Assembly: GCF_022170825.1 (NCBI RefSeq)
Contig: NZ_CP081878.1
Coordinates: 584,001-648,000, forward strand
Source: Exiguobacterium acetylicum
Lineage (GTDB): Bacteria; Bacillota; Bacilli; Exiguobacteriales; Exiguobacteriaceae
Reading direction: 5' to 3'
DNA length: 64,000 nucleotides
The number at the start of each line of letters is the position of its first letter. The first letter of the stretch is position 1. This document shows positions 42,466-51,663 of the stretch, piece by piece. The notes beneath the pieces are model-generated. The model was not told the origin of the DNA, ran no database searches, and saw only the letters and a list, made by a program, of their open reading frames with translations. Made by a program: the position numbers and the translations under genes.

Positions 42466-43746
42466 ATGCGTAAAAGAAGATGGGCAGCATTACCTGTCGT
42501 CACGACGGCGATGGTCGTCGCTTTGGCAGCATGTGGTGGCGGTACATTGAATAGCGATGACTCGAAAGATAGTGGTTCAAAAGACGGTAAGACGCTCAAC
42601 GTATTCCAATTCAAGGCTGAAATCGCAAAAGACATGGAAAAGATGGCAAAAGCATATGAGAAGGAAACAGGTACAAAGGTCGTCGTGCAAACTGTTGGTG
42701 GTGGATCGGACTATGGTGCGGCTCTGAAATCACAATTCGCTTCAGGCAATGAACCGGATGTTTTCAACAACGGTGGATTCACAGAAGCGAAAACATGGCA
42801 GGATAAACTAGAAGACCTATCGGATGAAAAATGGGTCAGTGATTTGACGGACCTCTCGAAAGAGCCGATGACGATTGATGGCAAGTTATACGGAATGCCG
42901 ATGAACCTTGAAGGATATGGCTTTATTTATAATAAGGATATCTTCAAAAAAGCTGGCATTACGGAACTTCCAAAAACGTTAACAGAATTGACGGAAGCTT
43001 CAAAGAAGCTGAAAGCAGACGGAGTAACACCGTTCTCGATCGGATACGGGGAGTGGTGGATTCTCGGAAATCACCTTTTGAACATTCCTGTCGCTCAGCA
43101 GGATGATCCAGATCAGTTCATCGCGGACTTGAATTCAGGAAAAGGAAAGTTCGAAGATAACAAACAGTTTAAGGATTTCATGAACCTGTTTGATTTGACG
43201 ATTGAGTATGGAAATAAAAATCCGTTAACGACGGATTACAACACACAAGTCTCTCAGTTTGCTGAAGGTAAGACAGCGATGCTTCAACAAGGAAACTGGG
43301 CGCAACAATTGATCACGGATGTAAATCCAGATATCAACATGGGCTTCATCCCAATGCCGATCAATGATGATAAAGAAAAAATGGATCGTCTCCCTGTCGG
43401 TGTTCCAAACAACTGGGTCGTCAACAAGAACTCGAAGAATAAAGCAGAAGCGAAAAAATTCCTCGAATGGATGGCGATGTCTGATACAGGAAAAGACTAT
43501 ATGGTCAATAAATTCAAGTTCATCCCTGCTTTCAAATCAATCGAAGCAAAGGATTTAGGACCACTTGCAGATGATATTCAAGCGTACTCAAAAGACGGAA
43601 AAACAATCTCATGGAACTGGTTCAAGTATCCGGACGGAGCAGTAAACGAGTTCGGCGCCATCATGCAGGCATACGTCGGTAAGCAAAAAACGGCTGACGA
43701 GATGCTGCAAGATTTCACGAAGACATGGGATAAAATGAAGAAATAA
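42466..43746 (+). CDS. Carbohydrate ABC transporter substrate-binding lipoprotein
   Basis: The 426-residue family 1 extracellular binding protein has a lipoprotein signal peptide (basic KRRR start, hydrophobic core, lipobox LAACGG around Cys24), and then a mature domain with typical SBP features: LNVFQF, GNEPDVFNNG, LYGMPMNLEGYGFIYNKDIFKKAG and FAEGKTAMLQQGNWA. GGGAGGG precedes the ATG. It belongs with the two permeases at 36.5-38.3 kb, as its promoter shows. A terminator follows. Confidence 0.93.
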   Translation: MRKRRWAALPVVTTAMVVALAACGGGTLNSDDSKDSGSKDGKTLNVFQFKAEIAKDMEKMAKAYEKETGTKVVVQTVGGGSDYGAALKSQFASGNEPDVFNNGGFTEAKTWQDKLEDLSDEKWVSDLTDLSKEPMTIDGKLYGMPMNLEGYGFIYNKDIFKKAGITELPKTLTELTEASKKLKADGVTPFSIGYGEWWILGNHLLNIPVAQQDDPDQFIADLNSGKGKFEDNKQFKDFMNLFDLTIEYGNKNPLTTDYNTQVSQFAEGKTAMLQQGNWAQQLITDVNPDINMGFIPMPINDDKEKMDRLPVGVPNNWVVNKNSKNKAEAKKFLEWMAMSDTGKDYMVNKFKFIPAFKSIEAKDLGPLADDIQAYSKDGKTISWNWFKYPDGAVNEFGAIMQAYVGKQKTADEMLQDFTKTWDKMKK

Positions 43747-43754
43747 GAATAATG

Positions 43755-43802
43755 TAAAAAACATGCCTGTTCCGTCAGCTGATCGGAACAGGCATGTTTT
43801 TT
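43755..43802. terminator. Bidirectional intrinsic terminator
   Basis: AAAAAACATGCCTGTTCCG pairs with CGGAACAGGCATGTTTTTT around a short loop, between convergent genes. Confidence 0.9.
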
Positions 43803-43805
43803 GTA

Positions 43806-45095
43806 TTACAGGAAGAACAATTGAATGAAGAAGAGAAGCGCGAAGACATAGATGAGTGGATGGACGCGCTCTTTTTGAATGGCTTTCATGATTGGATAAA
43901 CGATGAAACCGAATGCGATACCCGTTGCGATGCTACCGGATAATGGCATGATCAAGATGACAAGAAAGGCCGTGAAGGCTTCACTGAAATCATCCCATGG
44001 AATCTGTTTAATGTTTTGAATCATGAAGACACCGACTAAAATCAATGCTGGCGCAGTGATTGCTGGAACACTCGAGATTGATTGAACGAACGGTCCAAAG
44101 ACGGCAGATAATGCGAATAAAATTCCGACTGTCACGGACGTGAGTCCAGTTCGTCCACCCGCAGCGACACCTGCTGCAGATTCTACGTAAGCAGTCGTCG
44201 GGCTTGTTCCGAACAATGAACCAGCAACCATTGCCGTCGAATCAGATAATAGGGCGCGTTCACTGTTTTTCAACGATCCATCTTCTTCAATTAGTCCAGC
44301 TTGTTCGCCGACAGCGACCATCGTTCCTGTCGTATCAAACATCGTCACGAGAACGAAGGAGAGAACACCACTGAACAGACCGTATTGGAACACGTCTTGA
44401 ATGGCGTTGAACGGATTAGTGATGATCAACCCTTCTGGTAACGTCGGTAACGCAACGAAGGAATCGGAAAACTTCAATTCACCTGTCAAGAATGCGATCA
44501 ATCCAGAAAGAACCATGGCGTACAAAATAGCACCCGGTACACGTTTGATCGTCAAGATAGCTGCAACTAACAGTCCGATGAGCGTAATCAATGCTTCTGG
44601 TGACGTCAATGCGCCAATCGTAACGAGTGTATCTTCACTCGCGACGAGAATTCCTGACATCTTGAGACCGAGTGAGGCGATGAAGAGACCGATTCCTCCT
44701 GTGATCGCAAGCTTTAATGTCATCGGAATGATTTCAATTAGCTTCGTACGAATCGGTGAGAGTGATAACAATAAGAAAATGACACCGGCAACGAAGACAA
44801 CCGATAGTGCTGTCTGATATGGAATTTTTTCACCAACGACAAGTGTGTAAGTGAAATACGCATTAAGTCCCATTCCGGGTGCGACTGCGATGGGTAAATT
44901 CGCATAAAGTCCCATCAGAAGCGTACCGATCAATGTCGCGATGATCGTCGCAGAAAATGCTTGGGCTTGAGGGATACCGGCATCTGCTAAAATCGTCGGG
45001 TTGACGAGCAGAATATATGCCATCGTAATGAACGTCACGAATCCAGCTTGGATTTCACGTTTTACGGTTGTTTGATGTGCGGCAAGTTTAAACAT
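43806..45095 (-). CDS. NCS2-family purine permease (PbuG/PbuO-like)
   Basis: I start at the ATG at 45095, after AAGGTGG, giving 429 residues that begin MFKLAAHQTTVKREIQAGFV; the ATG at 45116 precedes the ribosome site. Features of the hypoxanthine/guanine or adenine branch are TFITMAYILLVNPTILADAG, PGMGLNAYFTY, FVLVTMFDTTGTMVAVGEQAG and GTSPTTAYVESAAGVAAGGRTG (in part). It imports nucleobases by proton symport. Paired PurBoxes upstream suggest PurR control. Confidence 0.92.
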   Translation of the reverse strand: MFKLAAHQTTVKREIQAGFVTFITMAYILLVNPTILADAGIPQAQAFSATIIATLIGTLLMGLYANLPIAVAPGMGLNAYFTYTLVVGEKIPYQTALSVVFVAGVIFLLLSLSPIRTKLIEIIPMTLKLAITGGIGLFIASLGLKMSGILVASEDTLVTIGALTSPEALITLIGLLVAAILTIKRVPGAILYAMVLSGLIAFLTGELKFSDSFVALPTLPEGLIITNPFNAIQDVFQYGLFSGVLSFVLVTMFDTTGTMVAVGEQAGLIEEDGSLKNSERALLSDSTAMVAGSLFGTSPTTAYVESAAGVAAGGRTGLTSVTVGILFALSAVFGPFVQSISSVPAITAPALILVGVFMIQNIKQIPWDDFSEAFTAFLVILIMPLSGSIATGIAFGFIVYPIMKAIQKERVHPLIYVFALLFFIQLFFL

Positions 45096-45129
45096 GGATA
45101 AAAGGACCACCTTCATAACAAATTGATTA

Positions 45130-45172
45130 AAAAACGAACATTGATGATATTATAGTAAAATTCATTCGGAAT
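45130..45172 (-). promoter_or_regulatory. Paired PurBoxes (PurR operator) over the NCS2 permease promoter
   Basis: AAAAACGAACATT (45130-45142) matches 12 of 13 positions of the PurBox AWWWCCGAACWWT, and an inverted, weaker copy (GATTCCGAATGAA on the - strand) is centred 30 bases away, the spacing of Bacillus PurR operators. Between them, reading leftward, TATAAT at 45155-45150 serves as -10 of the permease promoter. Confidence 0.6.
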
Positions 45173-45292
45173 CAAGTCGAAACAGAAAAGAATTTTTTAG
45201 GCGAATCAAGAAAGAGAATATCAGGAAATGATGTAAGCGGATTCAAGGTTATGATACGATTGATTACAAGAAAAAGGATGGGGGCGCCTTTT

Positions 45293-47056
45293 ATGAAAAG
45301 TATCCGGACGCGTTTGATTCGTCTCGTCGTCCTGGCGATCTTGATTCCGACAGCCCTCGCGACATCGATTTCCTATTTGTATGTGCGGCACCAAAACATT
45401 GAACAGGCAGAACGTTCTAGCCTGAACGTGTTGACACGGGGAAATACACAGGTGACCCATTACATAGAGGATATCCGCCGTCTATCGACGAGTCTGTATG
45501 CGAATCGTTCGTTAATGAACATTATGCGCGTCGGAGCAGATCAGGAACTAGACGAATCCGATGGAGTCGTTTCGCGGGCGATGTTAGGTCTGTTTTTATC
45601 ACGTCAGGATATTGAACAGTTACATTTCGTCATCTTAAATGGTTATTCGGAGTATTCGGTCTACAATATGAAAACAACGAGTCGGGGAACGTTTGATTGG
45701 ATGCAAGAGACGGATTATTTTCGATTGATGAAACAAAAAAGTGGCTGGTTGATTGACGAGGCACACACCATTGAACCATATAATGTGCACACGATGATTC
45801 TCGATGAGAAACAAGTCGTTAGTTTTCGTTATCGCATCGATCGTGTCGAGACAGATGAGCCGCTCGGTTTTCTCTCGGTGGATATACCGGTCCGTGTGTT
45901 TGAACAACAGTTGAAACTGTTTGAGAATGATCCAGAAGAATCGTTGTGGTTGATGACAGAACAGCGCGTCTTAGCACAAACCGGGGCAGAGATGGAACTA
46001 CCCGTAGATCAATTTACTGGGCAGAGTGGGAGTTTACGTGTCGGAAAATCGTTCATCGTCTACTCGAAGACGATGACAAACGGTGTTCCGCTAACACTAG
46101 TCAAACGAATTCCGTATGCATCAGTCATCCAAGGGGCGAACGAAACGGCATTGATTCTTGTTTTAATTGGTCTCGTCTCACTCTTCGTCATGATCATTGC
46201 AGCAAGTCTCGTTGCTATGCAGATTACGAAACCAATCAAACAGTTGACGGCAAACGTCTGGCGAGTCGAACAAGGGGACTTATCCGCGCCATTCGTCGCG
46301 ACGACGAATGACGAGATTGGATTACTCAATCGCCAGTTCCAACGCATGATTCAACGCATCGATCGTTTAATTAAACGGGAGTATCGACTGGCACTCGAGA
46401 ATCGGACGAATGAGCTGAGGGCATTACAATCCCAACTCAATCCGCATTTCTTATTCAACGCCCTGCAATCAATCGGAACGACGACGTTACAGGGGGACCG
46501 GAAGATCGCGTACCGCTCGATCACCGGATTATCGCAAATGATGCGTTACTCGATGAATAATGAGCAGACGATCGTGACGTTAAAACAAGAAGTTGATCAT
46601 CTTCAGGCGTATATTCGTTTGCAACAGCAACGTTTTCCAGAACGGTTTCGTTACATCGTTGACGTCCCGTGGCATCTCAATGACATTGAAGTGCCGAAGA
46701 TGATCTTGCAACCATTCGCTGAAAATTACTTTAAACACGGCTTCCAACAACAATTAGCAGCGACAGAAAACTACCTTGCCTACAAAGTACGGACGGATGG
46801 TGGACGTCTCATCATTCAAATCGAGAATAGTGGTGCCATCCTTGAAACGGGACGACTTGAAGAAATCGATCGGAAAATGCGCATGCATCGTAGTCCGGAA
46901 GATCTCGAGACGAGCGGGATCGGTCTCCATAATATCTACGAACGTCTCTTGATTTTTTACGGGGAGGAAGCAAATATGACGCTCTCTTCTTCATCTGTAG
47001 AGGGCGGATTCAAAATCGTGATTCGGATTCCATATGAGAAGGGGGACTTGGCATGA
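45293..47056 (+). CDS. YesM-like sensor histidine kinase
   Basis: The ATG at 45293 follows GGATGGGGG, giving 587 residues. Domains: membrane helix (about 10-28), extracytoplasmic sensor region (about 30-280, dCache-like), second helix (about 285-307), HAMP (about 308-360), then His_kinase with SQLNPHFLFNALQS (phospho-acceptor His385) and an HATPase domain with EIENSG and TSGIGLHNIYERL. YesM-type kinases usually sense carbohydrates or their binding proteins. It overlaps the regulator gene by four bases and probably controls the split sugar transporter. Confidence 0.92.
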   Translation: MKSIRTRLIRLVVLAILIPTALATSISYLYVRHQNIEQAERSSLNVLTRGNTQVTHYIEDIRRLSTSLYANRSLMNIMRVGADQELDESDGVVSRAMLGLFLSRQDIEQLHFVILNGYSEYSVYNMKTTSRGTFDWMQETDYFRLMKQKSGWLIDEAHTIEPYNVHTMILDEKQVVSFRYRIDRVETDEPLGFLSVDIPVRVFEQQLKLFENDPEESLWLMTEQRVLAQTGAEMELPVDQFTGQSGSLRVGKSFIVYSKTMTNGVPLTLVKRIPYASVIQGANETALILVLIGLVSLFVMIIAASLVAMQITKPIKQLTANVWRVEQGDLSAPFVATTNDEIGLLNRQFQRMIQRIDRLIKREYRLALENRTNELRALQSQLNPHFLFNALQSIGTTTLQGDRKIAYRSITGLSQMMRYSMNNEQTIVTLKQEVDHLQAYIRLQQQRFPERFRYIVDVPWHLNDIEVPKMILQPFAENYFKHGFQQQLAATENYLAYKVRTDGGRLIIQIENSGAILETGRLEEIDRKMRMHRSPEDLETSGIGLHNIYERLLIFYGEEANMTLSSSSVEGGFKIVIRIPYEKGDLA

Positions 47057-47757
47057 ACGTGTTGATCGTAGACGATGAACGACATGTACGGGAAGCGGTC
47101 AAACTGCTCGGAGAATGGGACAGTTGGCAGGTCTCACACATTTACGAAGCAGAACATGGGGAAGAAGCAAAACGCTTACTGGATACCGGAACGATTGATT
47201 TGATGCTGACAGATGTCGAAATGCCAGGACTCGACGGGTTAACGTTACTAGAATGGACAAAAAATCATCATCCAAAGGTCGTCACGATCGTGCTGACAGG
47301 GTATGATGATTATACGTATATGCGGCGTGCCATTTTGCATCAATCCTTTGATTATTTATTGAAGCCGGTTGATCCAGATGTACTCAATGATGCCTTGTCC
47401 CGCGCGATGGAATGTATCCATCCGGTGGTGGAATCAAGGGAAGCGATTGATCAAATCGCCAAATACATCGAAACGCATTATGCGGAAGAATTGACACTAC
47501 AATTCATGAGCGAACGGTTTTACTTGAGCCGAGAGTATATATCACGACGCTTCAAACAGCGTTTTTCTGTTAACTTATCTGATTACATTCAAACGATTCG
47601 CTTGAATCGGGCGAAGGAGTTATTAAGTGAGACGGAAGCGCGCATTTACGAAATTGCACTTGAAGTTGGATATCAGGACGATAAGTATTTTCGGAAAGTG
47701 TTCAAAAAACAATTCGGTATGACACCGAATGAGTTTCGTGAATTGTTGTCGATTTAA
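47053..47757 (+). CDS. Response regulator with AraC-type DNA-binding domain, short YesN-like
   Basis: The 234-residue protein has a receiver domain (residues 2-118; Asp7, Asp8, phosphoacceptor Asp54, Lys105 in LLKPVDP) followed almost directly by an AraC HTH pair (about 135-232; FYLSREYISRRFKQRF, DDKYFRKVFKKQFGMTPNEFR). It lacks the long middle region of B. subtilis YesN (about 370 residues). AraC-type regulators bind tandem half-sites, which suits the GTTCAA and GGWCAA elements at 36421 and 42355. Confidence 0.93.
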   Translation: MNVLIVDDERHVREAVKLLGEWDSWQVSHIYEAEHGEEAKRLLDTGTIDLMLTDVEMPGLDGLTLLEWTKNHHPKVVTIVLTGYDDYTYMRRAILHQSFDYLLKPVDPDVLNDALSRAMECIHPVVESREAIDQIAKYIETHYAEELTLQFMSERFYLSREYISRRFKQRFSVNLSDYIQTIRLNRAKELLSETEARIYEIALEVGYQDDKYFRKVFKKQFGMTPNEFRELLSI

Positions 47758-47781
47758 ATGACTATCGAGGAGGAATCGTAC

Positions 47782-48489
47782 ATGAGTGTACACATTAATG
47801 CAGCTGAAGGACAAATCGCCGAAACGGTCTTACTTCCAGGAGATCCGTTACGTGCCAAATACATCGCTGAGACGTTTTTAGAGGATGTCGTTCTCTACAA
47901 TGAAGTTCGAGGAATGTATGGCTTCACAGGTACTTATAAAGGTAAAAAAGTTTCAGTCCAAGGAACAGGTATGGGTGTACCATCGATGTCGATCTATGCG
48001 AACGAACTCGTTCAGTCATACGGTGCGAAGAACTTGATTCGTGTCGGTACTGCCGGCGGTATCACACCAGACGTTAAAGTCCGTGACGTCGTCATCGCGA
48101 TGAGTGCTTCTCATGATATGGCACAAAACCGTGTTCGTTTTAACGGTTTAGACTATGCACCGACAGCTTCTTTTGATCTGTTGCATAAAGCATATACAGC
48201 AGCAAAAGAACAAGGCATCGATGCAAAAGTCGGTCAGATTTTCACAACGGATCAGTTCTATCAAGATGATTTCCACCATTTCAAAAAATGGGCGGATTTC
48301 GGATGTCTTGCAATCGAGATGGAAGCGGCAGGTCTTTACACGCTTGCAGCGAAACATAAAGTGAATGCATTGACGATCTTGACGATTTCAGATCACCTGT
48401 TGACAGGAGAAGAAACGACATCAGAAGAGCGCCAGACGACATTCAACGACATGATGAAAGTTGCGCTTGAGACAGCGATTCAATTATAA
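47782..48489 (+). CDS. deoD: Purine-nucleoside phosphorylase, DeoD type
   Basis: DeoD splits purine nucleosides with phosphate. The ATG at 47782 follows GAGGAGG, giving 235 residues of the hexameric (low-molecular-mass) class: [23 protein letters not shown] (in part), [35 protein letters not shown], and the catalytic Asp in ILTISDHL. It begins 24 bases after the response regulator, with no terminator between, so it is probably co-transcribed. Confidence 0.95.
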   Translation: MSVHINAAEGQIAETVLLPGDPLRAKYIAETFLEDVVLYNEVRGMYGFTGTYKGKKVSVQGTGMGVPSMSIYANELVQSYGAKNLIRVGTAGGITPDVKVRDVVIAMSASHDMAQNRVRFNGLDYAPTASFDLLHKAYTAAKEQGIDAKVGQIFTTDQFYQDDFHHFKKWADFGCLAIEMEAAGLYTLAAKHKVNALTILTISDHLLTGEETTSEERQTTFNDMMKVALETAIQL

Positions 48490-48494
48490 GAAGG

Positions 48495-48522
48495 AAGACG
48501 GAGAAGCATCTCCGTCTTTTTT
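48495..48522 (+). terminator. Intrinsic terminator after deoD
   Basis: AAGACGGAGA pairs perfectly with TCTCCGTCTT around AGCA, with a T tract. Confidence 0.9.
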
Positions 48523-48589
48523 CATATCGAAAAAGAGATATGGTAAGATGAAAGCAGTATTGTAGATCAGTTAAAGGGGAGATTCTCGG

Positions 48590-49972
48590 ATGGAAACAAC
48601 GATTACAGAGACAGTGTTATCAGAACGCCTTCAGACGCAGCGCCACTTTTTCAAAACAGGTGCGACACGCAGTCTAGCCTTCCGCTTAAGTATGCTGACA
48701 TTTTTACGCCAAGCGATCGAAACGCATGAAGCTGCAATTTATGAGGCATTAAAACAGGATCTCAATAAAGGACAGCATGACGCGTTCACGACTGAAATCG
48801 GATTCGTTTACGGAGAGATTCAGCGAATGGAGAGACAACTCCGTCGACTTGCACGTCCAAAGCGTGTGGCAACCCCTCTCTTGCACATCGGATCGAAAAG
48901 TGAAATTCAGTACGAGCCATACGGTAACGTTCTCGTCATCGCACCGTGGAACTATCCTTTCCAATTAGCACTTGCTCCCGTCATTGGTGCGATTGCTGCC
49001 GGGAACACGGTTGTCCTTAAACCATCCGAGCTGACACCGAACGTTTCTCGTGTATTACGAGAAGTCTTTGAAACAGCTTTTCACGAACGTTTCGGCATCG
49101 TCATTGAAGGAGACGCTGAAGTGAGTAGCGCCTTATTAAACGAACGTTTCGACTATATCTTCTTTACGGGCTCAACACGTGTCGGAAAAATCGTGCATCA
49201 GGCAGCGGCGAAACATTTGACGCCGGTCACATTAGAACTGGGTGGAAAATCACCGACGATCGTGCATAAGGATGCAGTTCTTCGTCTAGCTGCGAAGCGG
49301 ATTGCATGGGGAAAATGGTTGAACGCCGGGCAGACATGTATTGCTCCGGATTACGTATTGATTCACGAAGATGTTAAAGAACGCTTCTTACAATTGATTG
49401 AAGAAGAAGCCTTCAAACAGTACGGGAACGGTGTTGGTGTTTCTTCGTATGTCAAAATCGTATCAGACGACCATTTGAATCGTCTAAGTAGTTATTTGAC
49501 GCAAGGTACGATTGAATTTGGAGGACAAGTAGATCCAGAATCCCGCAAGATGGCGCCGACTGTCATGACGGATGTAGCGACGGATGCTCCATTGATGCAA
49601 GACGAAATCTTTGGACCGATTCTACCGGTACTCACATATCGTGAAATCGAGGAAGTCATCACGTTCGTCAATGATCGTGATAAGCCGCTTGCTCTCTATT
49701 TATTCACAGAAAATAAAGCCGTCGAACACCGTATCCTTGAACGGATTTCGTTCGGGGGTGGATGTGTCAACGATACACTGATGCACGTCGCGCAACACCA
49801 CTTACCATTTGGTGGAGTCGGAGCGAGTGGGATGGGTGGATATCACGGGAAATACAGCTTCGAGACGTTCAGCCATCGAAAAGGAATTGTCAAAAACACG
49901 ACAGCGTTCGATCTACCGTTCCGCTACATGCGAACAAATACCAATTCCAAATGGATGCGCTTTTTGTTATGA
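48590..49972 (+). CDS. Aldehyde dehydrogenase, class 3-like (YwdH/AldX type)
   Basis: The 460-residue NAD(P)-dependent enzyme shows VLVIAPWNYPFQL, the dinucleotide loop FFTGSTRVGKIV, the general base in LELGGKSP, the catalytic thiol in NAGQTCIAPDYV (Cys250) and the C-terminal GGVGASGMGGYHGKYSFETFSH (in part). The shortness, and the membrane-leaning end FRYMRTNTNSKWMRFLL, fit class 3 fatty/aromatic aldehyde dehydrogenases. GGGGAGA precedes the ATG. Single gene. Confidence 0.93.
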   Translation: METTITETVLSERLQTQRHFFKTGATRSLAFRLSMLTFLRQAIETHEAAIYEALKQDLNKGQHDAFTTEIGFVYGEIQRMERQLRRLARPKRVATPLLHIGSKSEIQYEPYGNVLVIAPWNYPFQLALAPVIGAIAAGNTVVLKPSELTPNVSRVLREVFETAFHERFGIVIEGDAEVSSALLNERFDYIFFTGSTRVGKIVHQAAAKHLTPVTLELGGKSPTIVHKDAVLRLAAKRIAWGKWLNAGQTCIAPDYVLIHEDVKERFLQLIEEEAFKQYGNGVGVSSYVKIVSDDHLNRLSSYLTQGTIEFGGQVDPESRKMAPTVMTDVATDAPLMQDEIFGPILPVLTYREIEEVITFVNDRDKPLALYLFTENKAVEHRILERISFGGGCVNDTLMHVAQHHLPFGGVGASGMGGYHGKYSFETFSHRKGIVKNTTAFDLPFRYMRTNTNSKWMRFLL

Positions 49973-50010
49973 TGAGCTGTGATTAATTGACTTAAGAAGG
50001 AGCTCTTCTC

Positions 50011-51204
50011 TTGAAAGATCAAGTAAAACAGTGGATTAAACGAACAGGTTTCATTGAATATGGTCTACGGACCGTCATGAAAGTTTTTACGTGGTTGCCA
50101 CAAAAACGCAAACGAGTCCTTTTCGAGAGTTTTCTCGGAAAACAATATAGCGACAGTCCGCGAGCGATCTACGAATTGATGCGCTCGATGCATCCAGAAT
50201 GTGAGTTGATTTTTAGTAAGCAACGAGGCGTTACGTTTCCACCAGACGTCAAGACGGTAGATCGGTTGACATTCCGTTGGATTTATTTGCTTGCGACGTC
50301 ACGAGTCTGGGTATCGAATAGTCGATTACCAGGTTGGTTGATCAAACCGAAAAAAACGTATTATTTACAAACATGGCACGGCACACCGCTTAAAAAACTT
50401 GCGCTTGATATGGATGATGTCCAAATGGCGAATACGACGACAGAACGATATAAGCAAGGATTCAAGCAAGAAGCGGCAAAGTGGTCTAGCTTAGTTTCGC
50501 CTAATGCGTACTCTAGTTCAATCTTTCGACAGGCATTTGCATTCGAAGGTGAGATGCTAGAAATTGGATATCCTCGAAATGATATATTTTATCAAGAGGC
50601 ACGGCATGCTAAAATCAAAGAAACGGTTTATCGCCACTATGAGATTAATCCTTCGAAAAAAGTCTTGTTGTATGCACCCACTTGGCGAGATAATGCGTTC
50701 GAAGGTCAAGGAAGATATTCATTTGAGCTGCCCTTTTCGTTAGAGGAATTTGAAAAGCGATTTGGGGATGAATATGTCCTGCTTGTCCGAATGCATTATT
50801 TAGTCGGAAGTCGTCTCGATGTCACTGCTTATCCATCCGTTCGAAATACATCGGACTACCCGGATATCGCAGAGTTGTATATGGCGTCAGACGCTTTGAT
50901 CACGGATTATTCTTCTGTCATGTTTGACTTTGCGCACTTATCGCGTCCGATTTTATTCTATACGTATGATTTAGAACATTATCGTGATCAGTTGCGCGGA
51001 TTTTACTTCGATTTTGAACAGGAGGCACCGGGACCATTACTATCGACGGAGACAGCACTATTTGCAGAACTCGATCAGTTGGATGATTGGCACACACGTT
51101 ATGCGTCAGCATTCCGAGCGTTCCAAGAGACGTATTGTCAATGGGATGATGGGCAGGCTTCAGAACGGGCGATGAAGACGATTATAATGAGAATTTACGG
51201 ATAA
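50011..51204 (+). CDS. CDP-glycerol glycerophosphotransferase family protein (TagF-like)
   Basis: The TTG at 50011 follows AAGAAGGAG, giving 397 residues. The Glyphos_transf domain has the nucleotide-diphosphate motifs TWHGTPLKKLALDM, IGYPRNDIF, LLYAPTWRDNAFEGQG and SDALITDYSSVMFDFA. Such enzymes polymerise glycerol phosphate or related units onto wall teichoic acid. Residue 1 to about 60 lacks a strong anchor but is basic and may bind the membrane. tagD follows 16 bases later. Confidence 0.9.
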   Translation: MKDQVKQWIKRTGFIEYGLRTVMKVFTWLPQKRKRVLFESFLGKQYSDSPRAIYELMRSMHPECELIFSKQRGVTFPPDVKTVDRLTFRWIYLLATSRVWVSNSRLPGWLIKPKKTYYLQTWHGTPLKKLALDMDDVQMANTTTERYKQGFKQEAAKWSSLVSPNAYSSSIFRQAFAFEGEMLEIGYPRNDIFYQEARHAKIKETVYRHYEINPSKKVLLYAPTWRDNAFEGQGRYSFELPFSLEEFEKRFGDEYVLLVRMHYLVGSRLDVTAYPSVRNTSDYPDIAELYMASDALITDYSSVMFDFAHLSRPILFYTYDLEHYRDQLRGFYFDFEQEAPGPLLSTETALFAELDQLDDWHTRYASAFRAFQETYCQWDDGQASERAMKTIIMRIYG

Positions 51205-51220
51205 AAGGGAGAGCAAAATC

Positions 51221-51610
51221 ATGAAGAAGGTAATTACGTACGGAACATTTGATTTATTGCATTGGGGTCATATCAATATCTTAAAACGCGCAAAAGAGAT
51301 GGGCGACTATCTCATCGTCGCGATTTCAACAGACGAATTCAATCGTTTGAAACATAAACAGTCTTACCATAACTTCGAAAATCGGAAGATGATTTTAGAA
51401 GCTATCCGTTATGTCGATGAAGTCATTCCAGAGAACAGCTGGGATCAAAAAGTAGAAGATGTGAAGAAGCATGACGTCGACCTCTTCGTTATGGGTGACG
51501 ATTGGAAAGGCGAGTTCGACTTCTTGAAAGAGCATTGCGAAGTTGTTTATCTTAGCCGGACTGAGGGTATCTCTACAAGTCAGATTAAAACGGAATTAGC
51601 TTCGAAGTGA
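51221..51610 (+). CDS. tagD: Glycerol-3-phosphate cytidylyltransferase
   Basis: TagD makes CDP-glycerol, the donor for the polymerases on both sides. The 129-residue nucleotidyltransferase has GTFDLLHWGHINIL (HxGH variant) near the start, DEFNRLKH and the RTEGISTSQIK motif near the end. Length matches TagD. AAGGGAGAG precedes the ATG. The gene is in operon with the upstream polymerase. Confidence 0.95.
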   Translation: MKKVITYGTFDLLHWGHINILKRAKEMGDYLIVAISTDEFNRLKHKQSYHNFENRKMILEAIRYVDEVIPENSWDQKVEDVKKHDVDLFVMGDDWKGEFDFLKEHCEVVYLSRTEGISTSQIKTELASK

Positions 51611-51612
51611 TT

Positions 51613-51650
51613 GAAGAGGAGACCACACGATCGACGTGCGGTCTTTCTTC
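51613..51650 (+). terminator. Possible weak hairpin between tagD and the next polymerase gene
   Basis: GACCACACG and CGTGCGGTC pair with one mismatch, and outer GAAGA/TCTTC extend the stem, but no real T tract follows. It may cut the amount of downstream message rather than stop it. Confidence 0.35.
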
Positions 51651-51663
51651 GTAGAAGGGCAGG

